A DNA stretch of 23,095 bases from a virus. Below the pieces are notes generated by a model that was not told the DNA's origin, searched no databases, and saw nothing but the letters and a program-made list of their open reading frames with translations. The translations under genes and the position numbers were made by a program. This document shows, piece by piece, positions 7,901 through 17,004 of this stretch (its first letter is position 1; each line of letters opens with the position of its first letter). The stretch lies in IMG/VR virus record IMGVR_UViG_3300032224_000191, positions 1 through 23,095 of that record. The stretch is one strand, 5' to 3'.

Positions 7901-8382
7901 ATTTTATTTGTAGCAGCAGTCTTTGTTGCTGGGTAAGTTACTGATAAAATACAATTAGACAAAAGCATTCCTGATGCTTTGGGTGTGACCCAATATTTAT
8001 ATGCCGTCTTTAATCCAGAAAAATAAAGTCTTTTGCTAAATTCTTTTGCAGAAGCATATGTATTTGCACTGGCTACGCCTGACGCTGCAATATTTGCACT
8101 TACGCTTGGATCTCCTAAAATCATATATTGAATTCCAGCCATCTTTGGACGACGTGGATCAATGATGCTGGTTATTGGAAATAGCTTTTCAAATGGTTTA
8201 TAAGTATATCCTCCTTGGCTTGCAGGAGCGGTCAGAGATGCTGTTATAACGCCTTCAGGGGCCGTTACAGACGTTTCTGATATCAAGTCGTTCATATTAT
8301 ACTCAAGATGACATCCGTTAGCCATAACCACGCTGGCGGATTTATTTAATGCTGTTGCTGTATTAGCAGATACTGATATCAA
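4972..8382 (-). CDS. Baseplate hub / tail-associated minor tail protein with lectin-like insert
   Basis: A 1136-residue protein. The start is TTG, one base after the previous stop, with GAGG 6 bases upstream. The next ATG would remove 19 residues and has no better site. Residues about 110-250 form a beta-sandwich-like segment (RLYFSGLKTAYKYW). Residues about 250-490 resemble the phage hub fold (DVLESFDISQ, IFYLDSYQVDEFGEVSISAL, then SSVAIIRRLLDSVGF). About 650-905 looks like a laminin-G/concanavalin domain (SGIAFSLS, GYFLSIASS, VDIRANYS, LRVSINNQSFLVI, KVGLLSLQGVSAFDYIYT). The hub core resumes and ends near YIYI-like terminal strands (LECRSIYI). No peptidase or lysozyme motif is seen. Likely role: closes the tail tube, carries the fibres and binds the host surface. 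Confidence 0.82.
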   Translation of the reverse strand: MISVSANTATALNKSASVVMANGCHLEYNMNDLISETSVTAPEGVITASLTAPASQGGYTYKPFEKLFPITSIIDPRRPKMAGIQYMILGDPSVSANIAASGVASANTYASAKEFSKRLYFSGLKTAYKYWVTPKASGMLLSNCILSVTYPATKTAATNKIVVKFETSHSKPTSWTVKLVNLLGAESLIYTGTTCPDNGIVNLYYNGSSWSTTEPSTVSEGVNLSGLKLQINSIDIAGGYLGIIEISARLVKDVTDVLESFDISQNSSDSITGLVPVGDVTANSLSMSLNSYDKSYEHYDKSNAFNKAKLNLYKNIMIKPFVTVESEKINLGIFYLDSYQVDEFGEVSISALDGARELQYIKPPDIVTKDMSSVAIIRRLLDSVGFTNYKFNIAANDNSVVTPFYWYTDPQKTVWQHVQDLCKDTQMIAVFDNNDVLQFYPRGYIFDKTKNPALSFRYNSTTDGKVPNISSISVENVPTVKAIKVMYSPQTTSNYDGDGDKLYTSPVVLLGAAALLEDLPAVATPEVDAPLGVLKLSPVQISGSASQLYSYTGYLVLEKEIIEYDAIKYNYEPLPPITGQPTVSKWITSDSDIQASQALAKPNSFMPTGQYRIKKRNAFDAVKDNADLVHKSDTESLKAQWSGSKWNSVSGTFTTDQSTFTLQEVAIKDANGKDIANPYNLFYSIPRSMMTIFALTAKSQTSKTDATLTEYIKNTEYGIATIDAKYSKADGTVSDNFIIGTNMYLPLIRNPKDSRATGEQRTISGIAFSLSADNKSGYFLSIASSQNTNSDKSYRDINVYKIVDGKPVKLSDEQKDTDSSIVTGISGGKMYRVDIRANYSIPSGGSSKVLTLRVSINNQSFLVIDQSPLSTITQKVGLLSLQGVSAFDYIYTAPLTIQEFTSNEAFDPYKGFLGGNSSIVKTFGDFIFNQKSQQTSSTWLREFGPVARELRRIQSRYTTPGFPLYPQLVNNTDVTIAGSSLDSFTMDTYVLNNTGAFTALANEQEKQFAVIGNRIVPADSFEYIDPTLSEADKQEMIGFDSTWIQRETEAKALSEWMRDQWSHQQKVLSMQTFLNPTIQIGDVVEVSYPDNGLYSSEDTSIPTGYAANKFVVLSINSTYDKDSPPTTSLECRSIYI

Positions 8383-8383
8383 T

Positions 8384-8851
8384 TTATACCTCTTCTAAAG
8401 AAAGAGATACATCCCAAAATTCTTGCGGGACTGAAGCCATAGTAGACCGAATATTTCTTTTAGATACAGTAAAATTACAAGATGTAAAAGAAGCCAAAAA
8501 CACTTCATCTCTTCCAGCAACTGCGTTATAGGATATTTTAATTTTAAATGTTCCCTTACCTTTATTTAAATAAAAGTCTCTAATATCTTGTGCACCCATT
8601 CCGCCGTCCACTGTTAATGTATTATATGTCGGAATATCGCTCCATGAAACAGAAACTGTTTTTTTATCAGCAGTCCATATTTTTCTTAAAAACCCATTAG
8701 ACATTCTTTGAGTTTTTTCAATTCTATCTATATCTACAGATACTGCAGCCCTATTATGCTCAGACAATTTTGTCCAAGTTGGTGTGGCAGCATCAGTGCC
8801 TGTGTCAAAATAAAGTAATGATCCTACTGGAAGTGTCATTGGATAGCTCAT
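8384..8851 (-). CDS. Distal tail protein / tube-like protein next to the tape measure
   Basis: A 155-residue protein whose ATG overlaps the tape-measure stop (ATGA). It has no clear Shine-Dalgarno of its own, so translation is probably coupled. The sequence is beta-rich with one central helix (AQDIRDFYLNKG), as in tail-tube and distal-tail (Dit-like) folds: WTKLSEHNRAAVSVDIDRIE, KTVSVSWSDI, GTFKIKISYN, VFLASFTSCNFTVSKRN, then EFWDVSLSLEEV at the C-terminus. Its position, directly after the tape measure and before the hub, is where siphophages encode the distal tail adaptor. A tube-tip initiator related to the major tail protein is the alternative. Confidence 0.72.
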   Translation of the reverse strand: MSYPMTLPVGSLLYFDTGTDAATPTWTKLSEHNRAAVSVDIDRIEKTQRMSNGFLRKIWTADKKTVSVSWSDIPTYNTLTVDGGMGAQDIRDFYLNKGKGTFKIKISYNAVAGRDEVFLASFTSCNFTVSKRNIRSTMASVPQEFWDVSLSLEEV

Positions 8852-11800
8852 GTTTTAATACTCACATTCATTGAATTACCCTTCATTTTAGCATTTAACT
8901 TTGTATCTTGTCCAATGGCGTCCTTTGTCATTGACACCACTTGTCTTACAAACGCATCAGTATTCATATCCTTAGATGGGTATATGTTTTGAGTAAGGTT
9001 AATTACACTGCCACCGCTTTGTGCATCACGCATTGGCTCAAACATTTTTGCTGCTTGACCAACATCGTACCTTGGAGAAGCAAATGGAAGTTTAGCCATA
9101 TTAGGAATAACCATTCCTCCAAATGCCATTTCTGGTCCACGATCTCCAACAATTGTAGGAACTTTTGGATTAAGCTTCATGGTTCCATAGCCAGCTTTTT
9201 CTACATTATAATTTCCATACATTCCTGCGCTAGTAATTTTCCATTTTGTGCCAGATTTATCTACAAATAATGTTCCTTTTTCTCTACCCTGTACGCCTGC
9301 TGCTGATAAAGCACCTTCTCCAACTGTATTTTTCATGGTGCCAGTTGTTGATACTGCATAAGATATCGCCTTTAAAGCATTACCGCTTGCATCTACACTT
9401 TTAGAAACATCAGCCTTTTTGCCATTAATATATACATCACCCTTTACTTCAATACCTTTTGCGGCAAGTCCTTTAGCAACAGCATCACTTGTTGCTGTTA
9501 CCATATCAAGACCAACTTTGCCTACATCTATACCGCCTACTGTAGGAACTTTTACTCCTGCAGTTTTTGCAGTGTTAACAACAGCTGCTGCATCTTGCTT
9601 TCCAGCGTCTTTATTTTCATTAGTTCCATATTTAACATAATCTTCTAATGTTTTTCCAGCAGCGATTGCATTAAGTCTTAATGTAGTCATTGCTGTATTT
9701 ACATCATCAATTTTTTGTTTTTGAGTTGCAATTTTATCATTAAGTTTTCCAAGAGATTCTCCAGCAAGCGCCGCTTGATTTGACATCTTTTCTTGACCAT
9801 CATTAATTGCTTTAATTTTAGCTTCAAGTGGAGCATTTTGTAATTTAACAGTATCTTCAATTGCTTTCTTTTGTGAGTTATATTGTAGATTAGCTTGTAG
9901 CCCTTCCATATCAAGGCTTGCTTGTTGAGCTTTTGCTGTATCTCCTGTTGCAAGTGCTGCTTGATATTCCGCTTGCTTTTTAGCAATCTCTCTTGCAATA
10001 TCTCCTTCTTGTTTTGCAGCATCAAGAGCTTTTAATCTTGCATCTGCAAGTTTATTATTTGCATCAATTTGTGCCTGAAGACCCTTAAGCTGATCTTTTG
10101 TACTTATTTGTTGTGCAACAGATTGTCCTTTTGCTGCCTTCTCTAAAGCCTTTTGTTGTTTAGTTAATTTTTCCAAGTTAGCATATTGATCTTTTAACAA
10201 ACCTGTTTTATTAGCAGATGCAGTAGCTTCAGCTACGCCATCTGCAATTTTAGATAATGTTGAAACTGCTTCTGCTCCAAGTTTTGATAAATCTCCTGTA
10301 AATCCTTTTGCTGCAAGATCCATTTTAGCCCATAAAGAAACTACAGTATCCATAGGGTTAATTATTTTTTTAAGTTCTGGATTTTGTTTAGTCATCTCAG
10401 CAATTGTTTCTTTTGTTAATAAAGTTTTAGATGATTCAAGTCTATTAAGTCTTTCAAGCATTTTTGCTTGAGCTTCATATTCAGTTAAAACTTTTGTGTT
10501 TCCAGTTTTGTCAGCTTTTGCAGCCTTCTTGCTTTTATCAATTAAATCTTGAATTCCTGTCTCTATAGCATTAAGTCCAGTGTTAACTGCTCCAGCACCT
10601 TCACGTCCACCTTCTTTAGCAGCATTACCGTATCCACCAACAGCTTGTGCTGCAGCATCTTGTGCTGTTTTAATTTTATTAAATTTAGAATTACCTAAAG
10701 TAAATGCAGCGGCATCTTTTGCTTTATTAGACATTTGGAACATTGCCCAAATCTTTTTTGTTGCATCTTCTGCAGACAAACCTGCAGCCATCAACTGAAT
10801 CTTTAAATCTTCAGCAAGCTTTTCAGTATTCTTTTTACCCTTAGTTTGATTAATAAGTTTAATTTGATCCCCATAGGTTTCCTTAACTTCTTTTCTAAGT
10901 TTTTTGTATTCTTCAATTGTTAGTTTAATTGGAGTGCCAGCATCCTGCATGCTTTCATAAAGAAGTTGATTTCTTTCTCTAAGCGCTTCTATATTTTTAA
11001 CTGTATCTCCAAGCTTTGAATTATAATCTGTAAATTTTAATCCTGCTTTTTTAGCAGCTTCTGATGTTAATCCATATTGAAGCATTCCAATTCTTAAATG
11101 CTCATTGTGATTTTTCCATGCTTTCCATAAACCAATTGCTACGGTTGTACCCGCTGCTAATACAAGGTTTGCTCTTGTCATTCCAAGTGCAACCTTGCCA
11201 AGAATGCTTCCAAATTTTCCGCCTGACGTTGCCAGCGCTTCCATTTTTGCACCATAAGCACTCAACATTTTTGTTTGTCCGCCAAGTTGTGCAGATAATC
11301 CCTTTGCTCCAGTATTAACTGTAGATCCTATTGGTGTCGACCATCTACCTCTTTCTGATATAGGGGTAAATTCTTTTGAACTTCTGCCCATACCTGATCC
11401 TCCGCCAAGCATGCTACCAAGCATTGAACCAATAAAAGCTCCTCCTGGTATGCCACTCATTTGACCAAGTGATTGTCCAGCAGTCATGCCAATCATGCTC
11501 ATAATCAGAGGTTTAATCATTCCACCAATTCCATATTTATTTGGAACTATGCCTCCTGAGTTTCTAGGAACAAATAGTTCTGGACCTTTTTCTCCTACAA
11601 CATACGGAGTATTTGCAGATACTGGTCCTCCTGTAGCTTTTCCTTCAAGATTAAATACAAGCTTCTTTAAAGACTCTGTTAATGGAGTATCTTTTTTAGA
11701 TTCCCAATTTAAATATTTTGTTTTTAATATTTCTTTATCTATTGGGGATAGTTGTTTTAATACCGCTTTATCACCTATCATATCTGATGCTGCTGATCTT

Positions 11801-14800
11801 ATAACTGAATCCATGACACTTGGTTCTAATGCATTTTTCAATGAACCTTTTGCATCTTTAACGTAGCCATAAGGTTTTTCTTTTGCAAGAGCTGCTGCAA
11901 ATTTATCATAGAATAATTTTTGAGTATTTTTTCTTAAACCAGTATTTGCAAATAAAGTTTCTGCCATTTGTATAGATAGAGAATTTACTCCCCATGGTGC
12001 AGACTCATACATGCTTGGCTTAGGCTCACCAGTTGGTCCAAAACCAGCGCCAATTCTATGCATAGCCTTACCTTTAAGAACATTTCCAATTAATCCGCCA
12101 ATTGCAAATCCATTTTCTGGCGTCTTAAATGCATTATCAGAAAGGCTAACTAAGTGACCCTTTTGTCTGCGCTTTAATTCATCGCCCGCAAGCATCTTAG
12201 CAATTGCTGCTGGAGTCATTGTTTTTTCTGGAGCTATCTTTAATGATGAATGAATTCCATGTAGGTCTCCATAAGTTTGTCTTCTTGCATCAGATAGTCT
12301 TTGAATCATTGCATTATAAATAGCTTTTTCTTCTGCATTTAAATCAAATCTACCGATAGTTTGTTTTAACTTAGGAAGAGCTTTGTTAATTTCTTCAAGC
12401 ATGCGCTCATTATATTGATCTGCTGTCATTCCCTTTGGAATACTTGCAGTTGATTCAGCAAAAAACTTCTTTGCTCCGCTGCCCTTTACTCCCATTAAAT
12501 TAACCATTGCTTGGTGTTTAAATGAAGGCATTGTTGCAGAATAATCTCTTTGCCCAGAGGCAGTTGCAAATACACCAGCAGGACCAACATCTGCTAATAT
12601 ATTTCCAGATAGATTGCCTCTTCCAAGGTCTTTATCTCCACGTAATGCTGATGCAACTAATTGTCTAAAATATTGATCAGTTGTAAATTTACCATCTTGA
12701 TTTGCTATAGCAGGATTGTATTTAGACTCTAAAGCAAGCAGTGTTCTTGCTCCCTTTGGATCTGTAGGATCTCTCATTACAACAACTCTTTGGTTAGGTG
12801 TTTGTAGTCCATGTACATCACGAGCAATTTCTGTTGCTCTTAATTCTGCAAGTGCTGCTCTTTCATCAAGAACTGGCTTAACAAAAACTTTATCTCCGCC
12901 CTTATTATAAACTCCACCAATTCCAGGTACTGGGAAACTTCTTCCTGATGTTGGCTCTAAAAGTCCATCATAATCAGTTATTGGAGTCTTACTAAATCTA
13001 GAATCTTTAACTGCAAGACTTGCTTTTTCCATAGCAGCTTTTGCTGCTCTTTGGGCTTCTACCTGCTTAATAGTTCTTGGCATTCCAAGGAACATTGCTT
13101 TACCGCCACCAAATAGTTTTTGTGCAAATTTTCCTGGAACTGTTCCTCCAGCATTAAGTCTTTTGCCCTTTTTAGATTTTAAAAAATCCATAAATACTTT
13201 AGTTATTCCAAAGTTATGCTTTAGTCTTGTTGGGGCTTTAATAATTCTTTCTTCAGTTCCAGGACCTGTACCAAGACCTAAAACCTTTCCTATTGTATCA
13301 ATAGCCATTCTTTTTTCTGTTTCAGTTTGTGGCAATCTATCTATAAAAGGATTATTATGATTTTCTGTTAATTTTGAAAATGTGTTTGTCCAAGCGTTTA
13401 TATCTTTATTTCCTGCTTGTGCTTGTCCAAAATTACCAGTAGCGCTGTACCCATATTGAGCTGCTCGTATATCATGCTCTGTAGTATATCCGTGAGTATT
13501 TGGAATCCATTTTTGTGTTTTTGGATCCCATGCAGATCTACCAAACAATTCCATTTGCAATCTTTTAATCTCGCTTGGGTTTGCAAATCCCATTTTTGTT
13601 AATGTAGCAAGCAAAGAAGGTGATGGATGAACAGCAGAGTTTCTATTTGCTACTGGTGTAGGCATCATTTTTCCACTAGCTGATCGTAATGGTTTTTTTA
13701 AAAGCCCTCCACCTAATTTTTTATCTAATTCTCTAGTTTGCTTTTCTTTTATTTCAAGCATTCTTTCATCATTAATTGTATCTGTTTTAGGATCATAAGC
13801 ATATTGTCTTGCTTCATCATATAATCTTTTTGCTGTACGAATAGCTTCAACTTCTGACATTCCTAATTTATTAAGTATTGCTGCATCATGCATCACATGC
13901 CTGATTTGGGTATCTTCTAAAAAGTTTTTTGGAATTGATAATCTTGATACATAAGCAGACGCACCTCTTATGTTTTGTTCTGCTTGAGCTCTTATTCTAC
14001 CGCCGTCAAATCTTCCCATTCCACCAGTATTACCTGGCCCACCATTTAATTGAATCATTAAACCTGGATCACGTTGAGCAATTTTTGCTGGAATAACAGC
14101 TTCTCCAGGAGTTAGCACTACTGGTACTTGACCTCCATATTCAAATGCTGGAGTTCCTCCAAGAAGATTGCTTATAATTGGCATATTTTCTTGTGTTGAT
14201 TCTTTATTAATAACAAATGATCCAGCCTCTGCTGTTGTGTGATACGTATCGCTATTTCCAGTTCCTGGAACAATTCCACCATCAGCAAATTTAGGTTTAG
14301 TTGTTTGAATATTATATCCTGCACCTGAAGTTCTAACTCCACCTAATGCTCTTGCAATTTTATCTACTAAATCCTTTGTTGTTCCTTTGTGGAACATTTC
14401 TTTCATATTTGATTTACCCGTTGTTGGATCAATAACTGGCTGTGATGTGAGAGGAACAGTTGTAAGGTTTATGCCTCTTCCCATCGCTGTTGCTGCAGAT
14501 GAAGCAGTTTCTGCAAGCATTGTTTCAATTGTTGCATTTAATTGTATAACCTTTGCTCTTGCTTGATCTACAGTTATTTTACTTGCTTGAAGCTCTGCAA
14601 CAATTGCTTGTGTTTCTGTTGCTGCCATTTGTGTAATTTCTGAAAACTGTGGCAAAAGAGCTTGATATGAATCAGCTAAACTTGAGGTAACTGTTCCAGT
14701 AGCTGTAACTTCTGCTTTTAATACTTTAAGCTCTGCTTCTGATTGCATTGCAATTGCTGCTGTCATTGCATGCCACTTTGCTGCTTCTGTTGCTACAACT

Positions 14801-16995
14801 CCAGTTGATATACCATTTACAGAAGTTACTCCTGGAATCTTAGGCATATCTTGATTCATGTATGCTTGTGGATTTTTACCAATTCTAACATTTACTGGAG
14901 ATGCCCCTGGAACTGTTCCAAATATAGTTCCTGGTTGTTGCGTTTGAGCAGGAATCATATGAGACATATCTCTTGAATATGGAGCTCCAACTAATGGATT
15001 ATTCTTATCAACAATTCTTTGTCCGCTTGAAGTTCCTGCTGCAATAACTCCGCCTGCAACTGTAGATATTGCTGGTTGAACTGCAACCTTTGCTGCATCT
15101 GCTTTTAATACAAGTGTGTCAAATGAGGCCGCAAGTGTATTTACTGCATTTGTTAAAATAGTTGTTGCTTCTGTATCTGAATAAAATGATGTAGCTAATC
15201 CTTTTGCTGCAGCATCTGCAGCCATAATTTCTGGAGTAAGAAGTTTAAATCCTTGTCCACCTTTTGCAAGCTGCTTTAAATGAAATATACCTTTAATTAC
15301 ATAGCCAATAAAGTTACCCATTACACCAGCCATCATAATAAGTGGGCCTGCTACTGCTGTAAGTCCTCCAATAGCATTTAAAAATGTTTTAACTGGGCCT
15401 GGAAGATGCTGGAAGAATTTAATAATTCCATCTATAACATTTAATACCTTTGTGCTAATCTTTAAAAATTGCTCACCTGTTTGTGCCAGATCAGCTTGTA
15501 CTGAAGCAAGAGCTCTTTTAAATTGACCAGAAGCTGACTGGGTCATCATCCCTAATTCTCGTGATGATATGTTTGCAAGATCTGTAGCACTTGCCTTCAT
15601 TAAATCCATAACTTGAAGTGTTTGTGAACCAGACTTTCCTAAGTTATCAAATAAAGCTGACATTCTTGCAAATTGAAATTTTCCAAATAGTTGTTCAATT
15701 GCTCTTGATTTATCTAAAGGATTTAATCCATCTAATGCTGATTGCAAATCTAAAATTGTTTGTGTTAGATCTCCCGCATCTTTAGTTACAATTCCTCTTA
15801 AATCAATTCCAAAACCTGCAAACATTTCTGTTGCAACTTTAGTTGGATTAATAAGAGATGCCATAGCGGATTTAATTGCATTTGCGCCTTCTGCTGCATT
15901 TACTCCACCTTCTTTCATTGCTGTTAGATAAAGAGCTAAATCTTTTACGCTTCCGCCTAAAGCTTTAATTACTGGGCCAGCTTTAGGAATAGCCTCTGTT
16001 AAATCTGCAAGGCTAGTTGATGTTTGATTTTCAACTGCGTTAAGAAAATCAATAGATTCTGTAAGTTGATCTGTGTTTTGTTTAAAAGCATTTTGAATGG
16101 CAAGAGTTGCTTTCATGGCATCTTGTCTATCAACTTCACCCAGTACTGCTAATCTTGATGTTTGCTTGGTAGCTTCTAGTAAATCATTTCCTTGCTTACC
16201 TGTTGCTGCAAGATCTGCTGCTAAAGAGATTGTATCTTTATATGCAACTCCATATGAACCCGCAATTTCTTTTGCTGTTGCAGAAACATCTTTTCTAACC
16301 TTTGCAAGTTCTTGCGCTGAAACTGCAGATAGTCCACCATACACCTTTGTAAGTCTTACAAGTTCTGCATCTGCTTCTCTAAAAGCTTTTTGTGCTGCTG
16401 CGCCAAATGCTGCTAGGGGAACTGTCAAACCTACTGTTAATTGACGTCCTGCCCATTGAGTATTTTTACCCCAGTTAATAAGTTGATTAGATCCATCAAG
16501 CATAACTTTATTCATGATGGCTAGCTCTTGTCTTGCAATTGCAGACTTATTTTTTATTTCATCTAAACCTTTTGCAACCATTACGTTGTATTGCATTAAG
16601 CCTTGTGCATTTTTACCTACTGGTTGAATGATTGCTTGCTCAAGCATAACCTGCTGCTTTGCAAGCTCTCTAACTAAATTGCTGGTTTTCTTTGTATGAC
16701 CATTCCATGTATTGTAATAATCATTTAACTTAAGTCTACCTCGATCTAAATTCTTGCCAAATTTTTCTACATCTGAAGTAAGGGATACAAAATGTTGCGA
16801 GAACTGGCCTGTTGAAGTAAGCGTTGTTGCAAACGCCTTATTCATTACTGCAATTTGATTTGCAAGCTTGGCGTTAGTTCCCGCTGTTGTTTCTTGTAGT
16901 TTTAAGAGTTGGGCAGTAACCGCAGCTAGCTGAGTTCTTAAACTCGTAAAGTCTGCGTTGGCGGTAATATTGGTAGTGATTAAATTATCTGCCAT
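8848..16995 (-). CDS. Tape measure protein, 2715 residues, with kinase-like insert
   Basis: The largest gene in the window; it starts 9 bases after the chaperone fusion gene and has only a weak ribosome site. Residues about 170-420 match the PhageMin_Tail/TP901 tape-measure core (QLTVGLTVPLAAFGAAA, AEIAGSYG-like helices, EGGVNAAEGANAIKSAMASL). Hydrophobic stretches lie at about 538-570, 1828-1868 and 1935-1960. Glycine-rich tape-measure motifs recur: GGIVPGTG and AGSFVINKESTQ near 905-935, LTPGEAVIPAK near 961, VGEKGPELFVP at 1800, VGDRGPEMAFGG at 2616. Residues about 1000-1790 are not rod-like and include the kinase-like segment (1357-1485). Long coiled coil at about 2240-2460. The rule of about 0.15 nm per residue gives roughly 400 nm of tail, or about 270 nm if residues 900-1830 fold outside the rod. 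Confidence 0.95.
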   Translation of the reverse strand: MADNLITTNITANADFTSLRTQLAAVTAQLLKLQETTAGTNAKLANQIAVMNKAFATTLTSTGQFSQHFVSLTSDVEKFGKNLDRGRLKLNDYYNTWNGHTKKTSNLVRELAKQQVMLEQAIIQPVGKNAQGLMQYNVMVAKGLDEIKNKSAIARQELAIMNKVMLDGSNQLINWGKNTQWAGRQLTVGLTVPLAAFGAAAQKAFREADAELVRLTKVYGGLSAVSAQELAKVRKDVSATAKEIAGSYGVAYKDTISLAADLAATGKQGNDLLEATKQTSRLAVLGEVDRQDAMKATLAIQNAFKQNTDQLTESIDFLNAVENQTSTSLADLTEAIPKAGPVIKALGGSVKDLALYLTAMKEGGVNAAEGANAIKSAMASLINPTKVATEMFAGFGIDLRGIVTKDAGDLTQTILDLQSALDGLNPLDKSRAIEQLFGKFQFARMSALFDNLGKSGSQTLQVMDLMKASATDLANISSRELGMMTQSASGQFKRALASVQADLAQTGEQFLKISTKVLNVIDGIIKFFQHLPGPVKTFLNAIGGLTAVAGPLIMMAGVMGNFIGYVIKGIFHLKQLAKGGQGFKLLTPEIMAADAAAKGLATSFYSDTEATTILTNAVNTLAASFDTLVLKADAAKVAVQPAISTVAGGVIAAGTSSGQRIVDKNNPLVGAPYSRDMSHMIPAQTQQPGTIFGTVPGASPVNVRIGKNPQAYMNQDMPKIPGVTSVNGISTGVVATEAAKWHAMTAAIAMQSEAELKVLKAEVTATGTVTSSLADSYQALLPQFSEITQMAATETQAIVAELQASKITVDQARAKVIQLNATIETMLAETASSAATAMGRGINLTTVPLTSQPVIDPTTGKSNMKEMFHKGTTKDLVDKIARALGGVRTSGAGYNIQTTKPKFADGGIVPGTGNSDTYHTTAEAGSFVINKESTQENMPIISNLLGGTPAFEYGGQVPVVLTPGEAVIPAKIAQRDPGLMIQLNGGPGNTGGMGRFDGGRIRAQAEQNIRGASAYVSRLSIPKNFLEDTQIRHVMHDAAILNKLGMSEVEAIRTAKRLYDEARQYAYDPKTDTINDERMLEIKEKQTRELDKKLGGGLLKKPLRSASGKMMPTPVANRNSAVHPSPSLLATLTKMGFANPSEIKRLQMELFGRSAWDPKTQKWIPNTHGYTTEHDIRAAQYGYSATGNFGQAQAGNKDINAWTNTFSKLTENHNNPFIDRLPQTETEKRMAIDTIGKVLGLGTGPGTEERIIKAPTRLKHNFGITKVFMDFLKSKKGKRLNAGGTVPGKFAQKLFGGGKAMFLGMPRTIKQVEAQRAAKAAMEKASLAVKDSRFSKTPITDYDGLLEPTSGRSFPVPGIGGVYNKGGDKVFVKPVLDERAALAELRATEIARDVHGLQTPNQRVVVMRDPTDPKGARTLLALESKYNPAIANQDGKFTTDQYFRQLVASALRGDKDLGRGNLSGNILADVGPAGVFATASGQRDYSATMPSFKHQAMVNLMGVKGSGAKKFFAESTASIPKGMTADQYNERMLEEINKALPKLKQTIGRFDLNAEEKAIYNAMIQRLSDARRQTYGDLHGIHSSLKIAPEKTMTPAAIAKMLAGDELKRRQKGHLVSLSDNAFKTPENGFAIGGLIGNVLKGKAMHRIGAGFGPTGEPKPSMYESAPWGVNSLSIQMAETLFANTGLRKNTQKLFYDKFAAALAKEKPYGYVKDAKGSLKNALEPSVMDSVIRSAASDMIGDKAVLKQLSPIDKEILKTKYLNWESKKDTPLTESLKKLVFNLEGKATGGPVSANTPYVVGEKGPELFVPRNSGGIVPNKYGIGGMIKPLIMSMIGMTAGQSLGQMSGIPGGAFIGSMLGSMLGGGSGMGRSSKEFTPISERGRWSTPIGSTVNTGAKGLSAQLGGQTKMLSAYGAKMEALATSGGKFGSILGKVALGMTRANLVLAAGTTVAIGLWKAWKNHNEHLRIGMLQYGLTSEAAKKAGLKFTDYNSKLGDTVKNIEALRERNQLLYESMQDAGTPIKLTIEEYKKLRKEVKETYGDQIKLINQTKGKKNTEKLAEDLKIQLMAAGLSAEDATKKIWAMFQMSNKAKDAAAFTLGNSKFNKIKTAQDAAAQAVGGYGNAAKEGGREGAGAVNTGLNAIETGIQDLIDKSKKAAKADKTGNTKVLTEYEAQAKMLERLNRLESSKTLLTKETIAEMTKQNPELKKIINPMDTVVSLWAKMDLAAKGFTGDLSKLGAEAVSTLSKIADGVAEATASANKTGLLKDQYANLEKLTKQQKALEKAAKGQSVAQQISTKDQLKGLQAQIDANNKLADARLKALDAAKQEGDIAREIAKKQAEYQAALATGDTAKAQQASLDMEGLQANLQYNSQKKAIEDTVKLQNAPLEAKIKAINDGQEKMSNQAALAGESLGKLNDKIATQKQKIDDVNTAMTTLRLNAIAAGKTLEDYVKYGTNENKDAGKQDAAAVVNTAKTAGVKVPTVGGIDVGKVGLDMVTATSDAVAKGLAAKGIEVKGDVYINGKKADVSKSVDASGNALKAISYAVSTTGTMKNTVGEGALSAAGVQGREKGTLFVDKSGTKWKITSAGMYGNYNVEKAGYGTMKLNPKVPTIVGDRGPEMAFGGMVIPNMAKLPFASPRYDVGQAAKMFEPMRDAQSGGSVINLTQNIYPSKDMNTDAFVRQVVSMTKDAIGQDTKLNAKMKGNSMNVSIKT
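12541..12939 (-). other. Kinase-like segment inside the tape measure
   Basis: Residues about 1353-1485 of the tape measure have the layout of a HipA/phosphoinositide-kinase-like fold. A GIGGVYNKGGDKVFVKP hairpin has Lys1373 in the ATP-lysine position. A helix with Glu1384 (ALAELRATEIARDVHG) follows. Then come two strands (QRVVVMRD, TLLALESKYNP) and a helix (YFRQLVASALRGD) leading to DKDLGRGNLSGNIL, where Asp1456 with Asn1461 or Asn1465 could be the catalytic loop. Asp1469 or Asp1484 may be the metal ligand. The match is by pattern only; enzyme activity is not shown and the fold could be degenerate. Confidence 0.45.
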
Positions 16996-17004
16996 ATGTA
17001 TATG

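Noticed and set aside
9699-10025. 108-codon minus-strand frame with very high Lys/Leu/Gln content
   Set aside because: It is an alternative frame of the coiled-coil region of the tape measure; the composition comes from reading AAA/CAA-rich DNA out of frame.
12190-12280. Second kinase-like catalytic loop (YGDLHGIHSS, about residues 1575-1584 of the tape measure)
   Set aside because: It resembles the HGDLH loop of aminoglycoside phosphotransferases, but it lacks the following Asn and Asp and lies about 120 residues after the better candidate, so it is probably coincidental or part of the same module's extension.
16097-16444. 115-codon open frame on the plus strand inside the tape measure gene
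   Set aside because: It is antisense to the conserved tape-measure core, has low-complexity Ser/Ala composition typical of a shadow frame, and no ribosome site. The other plus-strand frames inside the tape measure (for example 11486-11866) fail in the same way.
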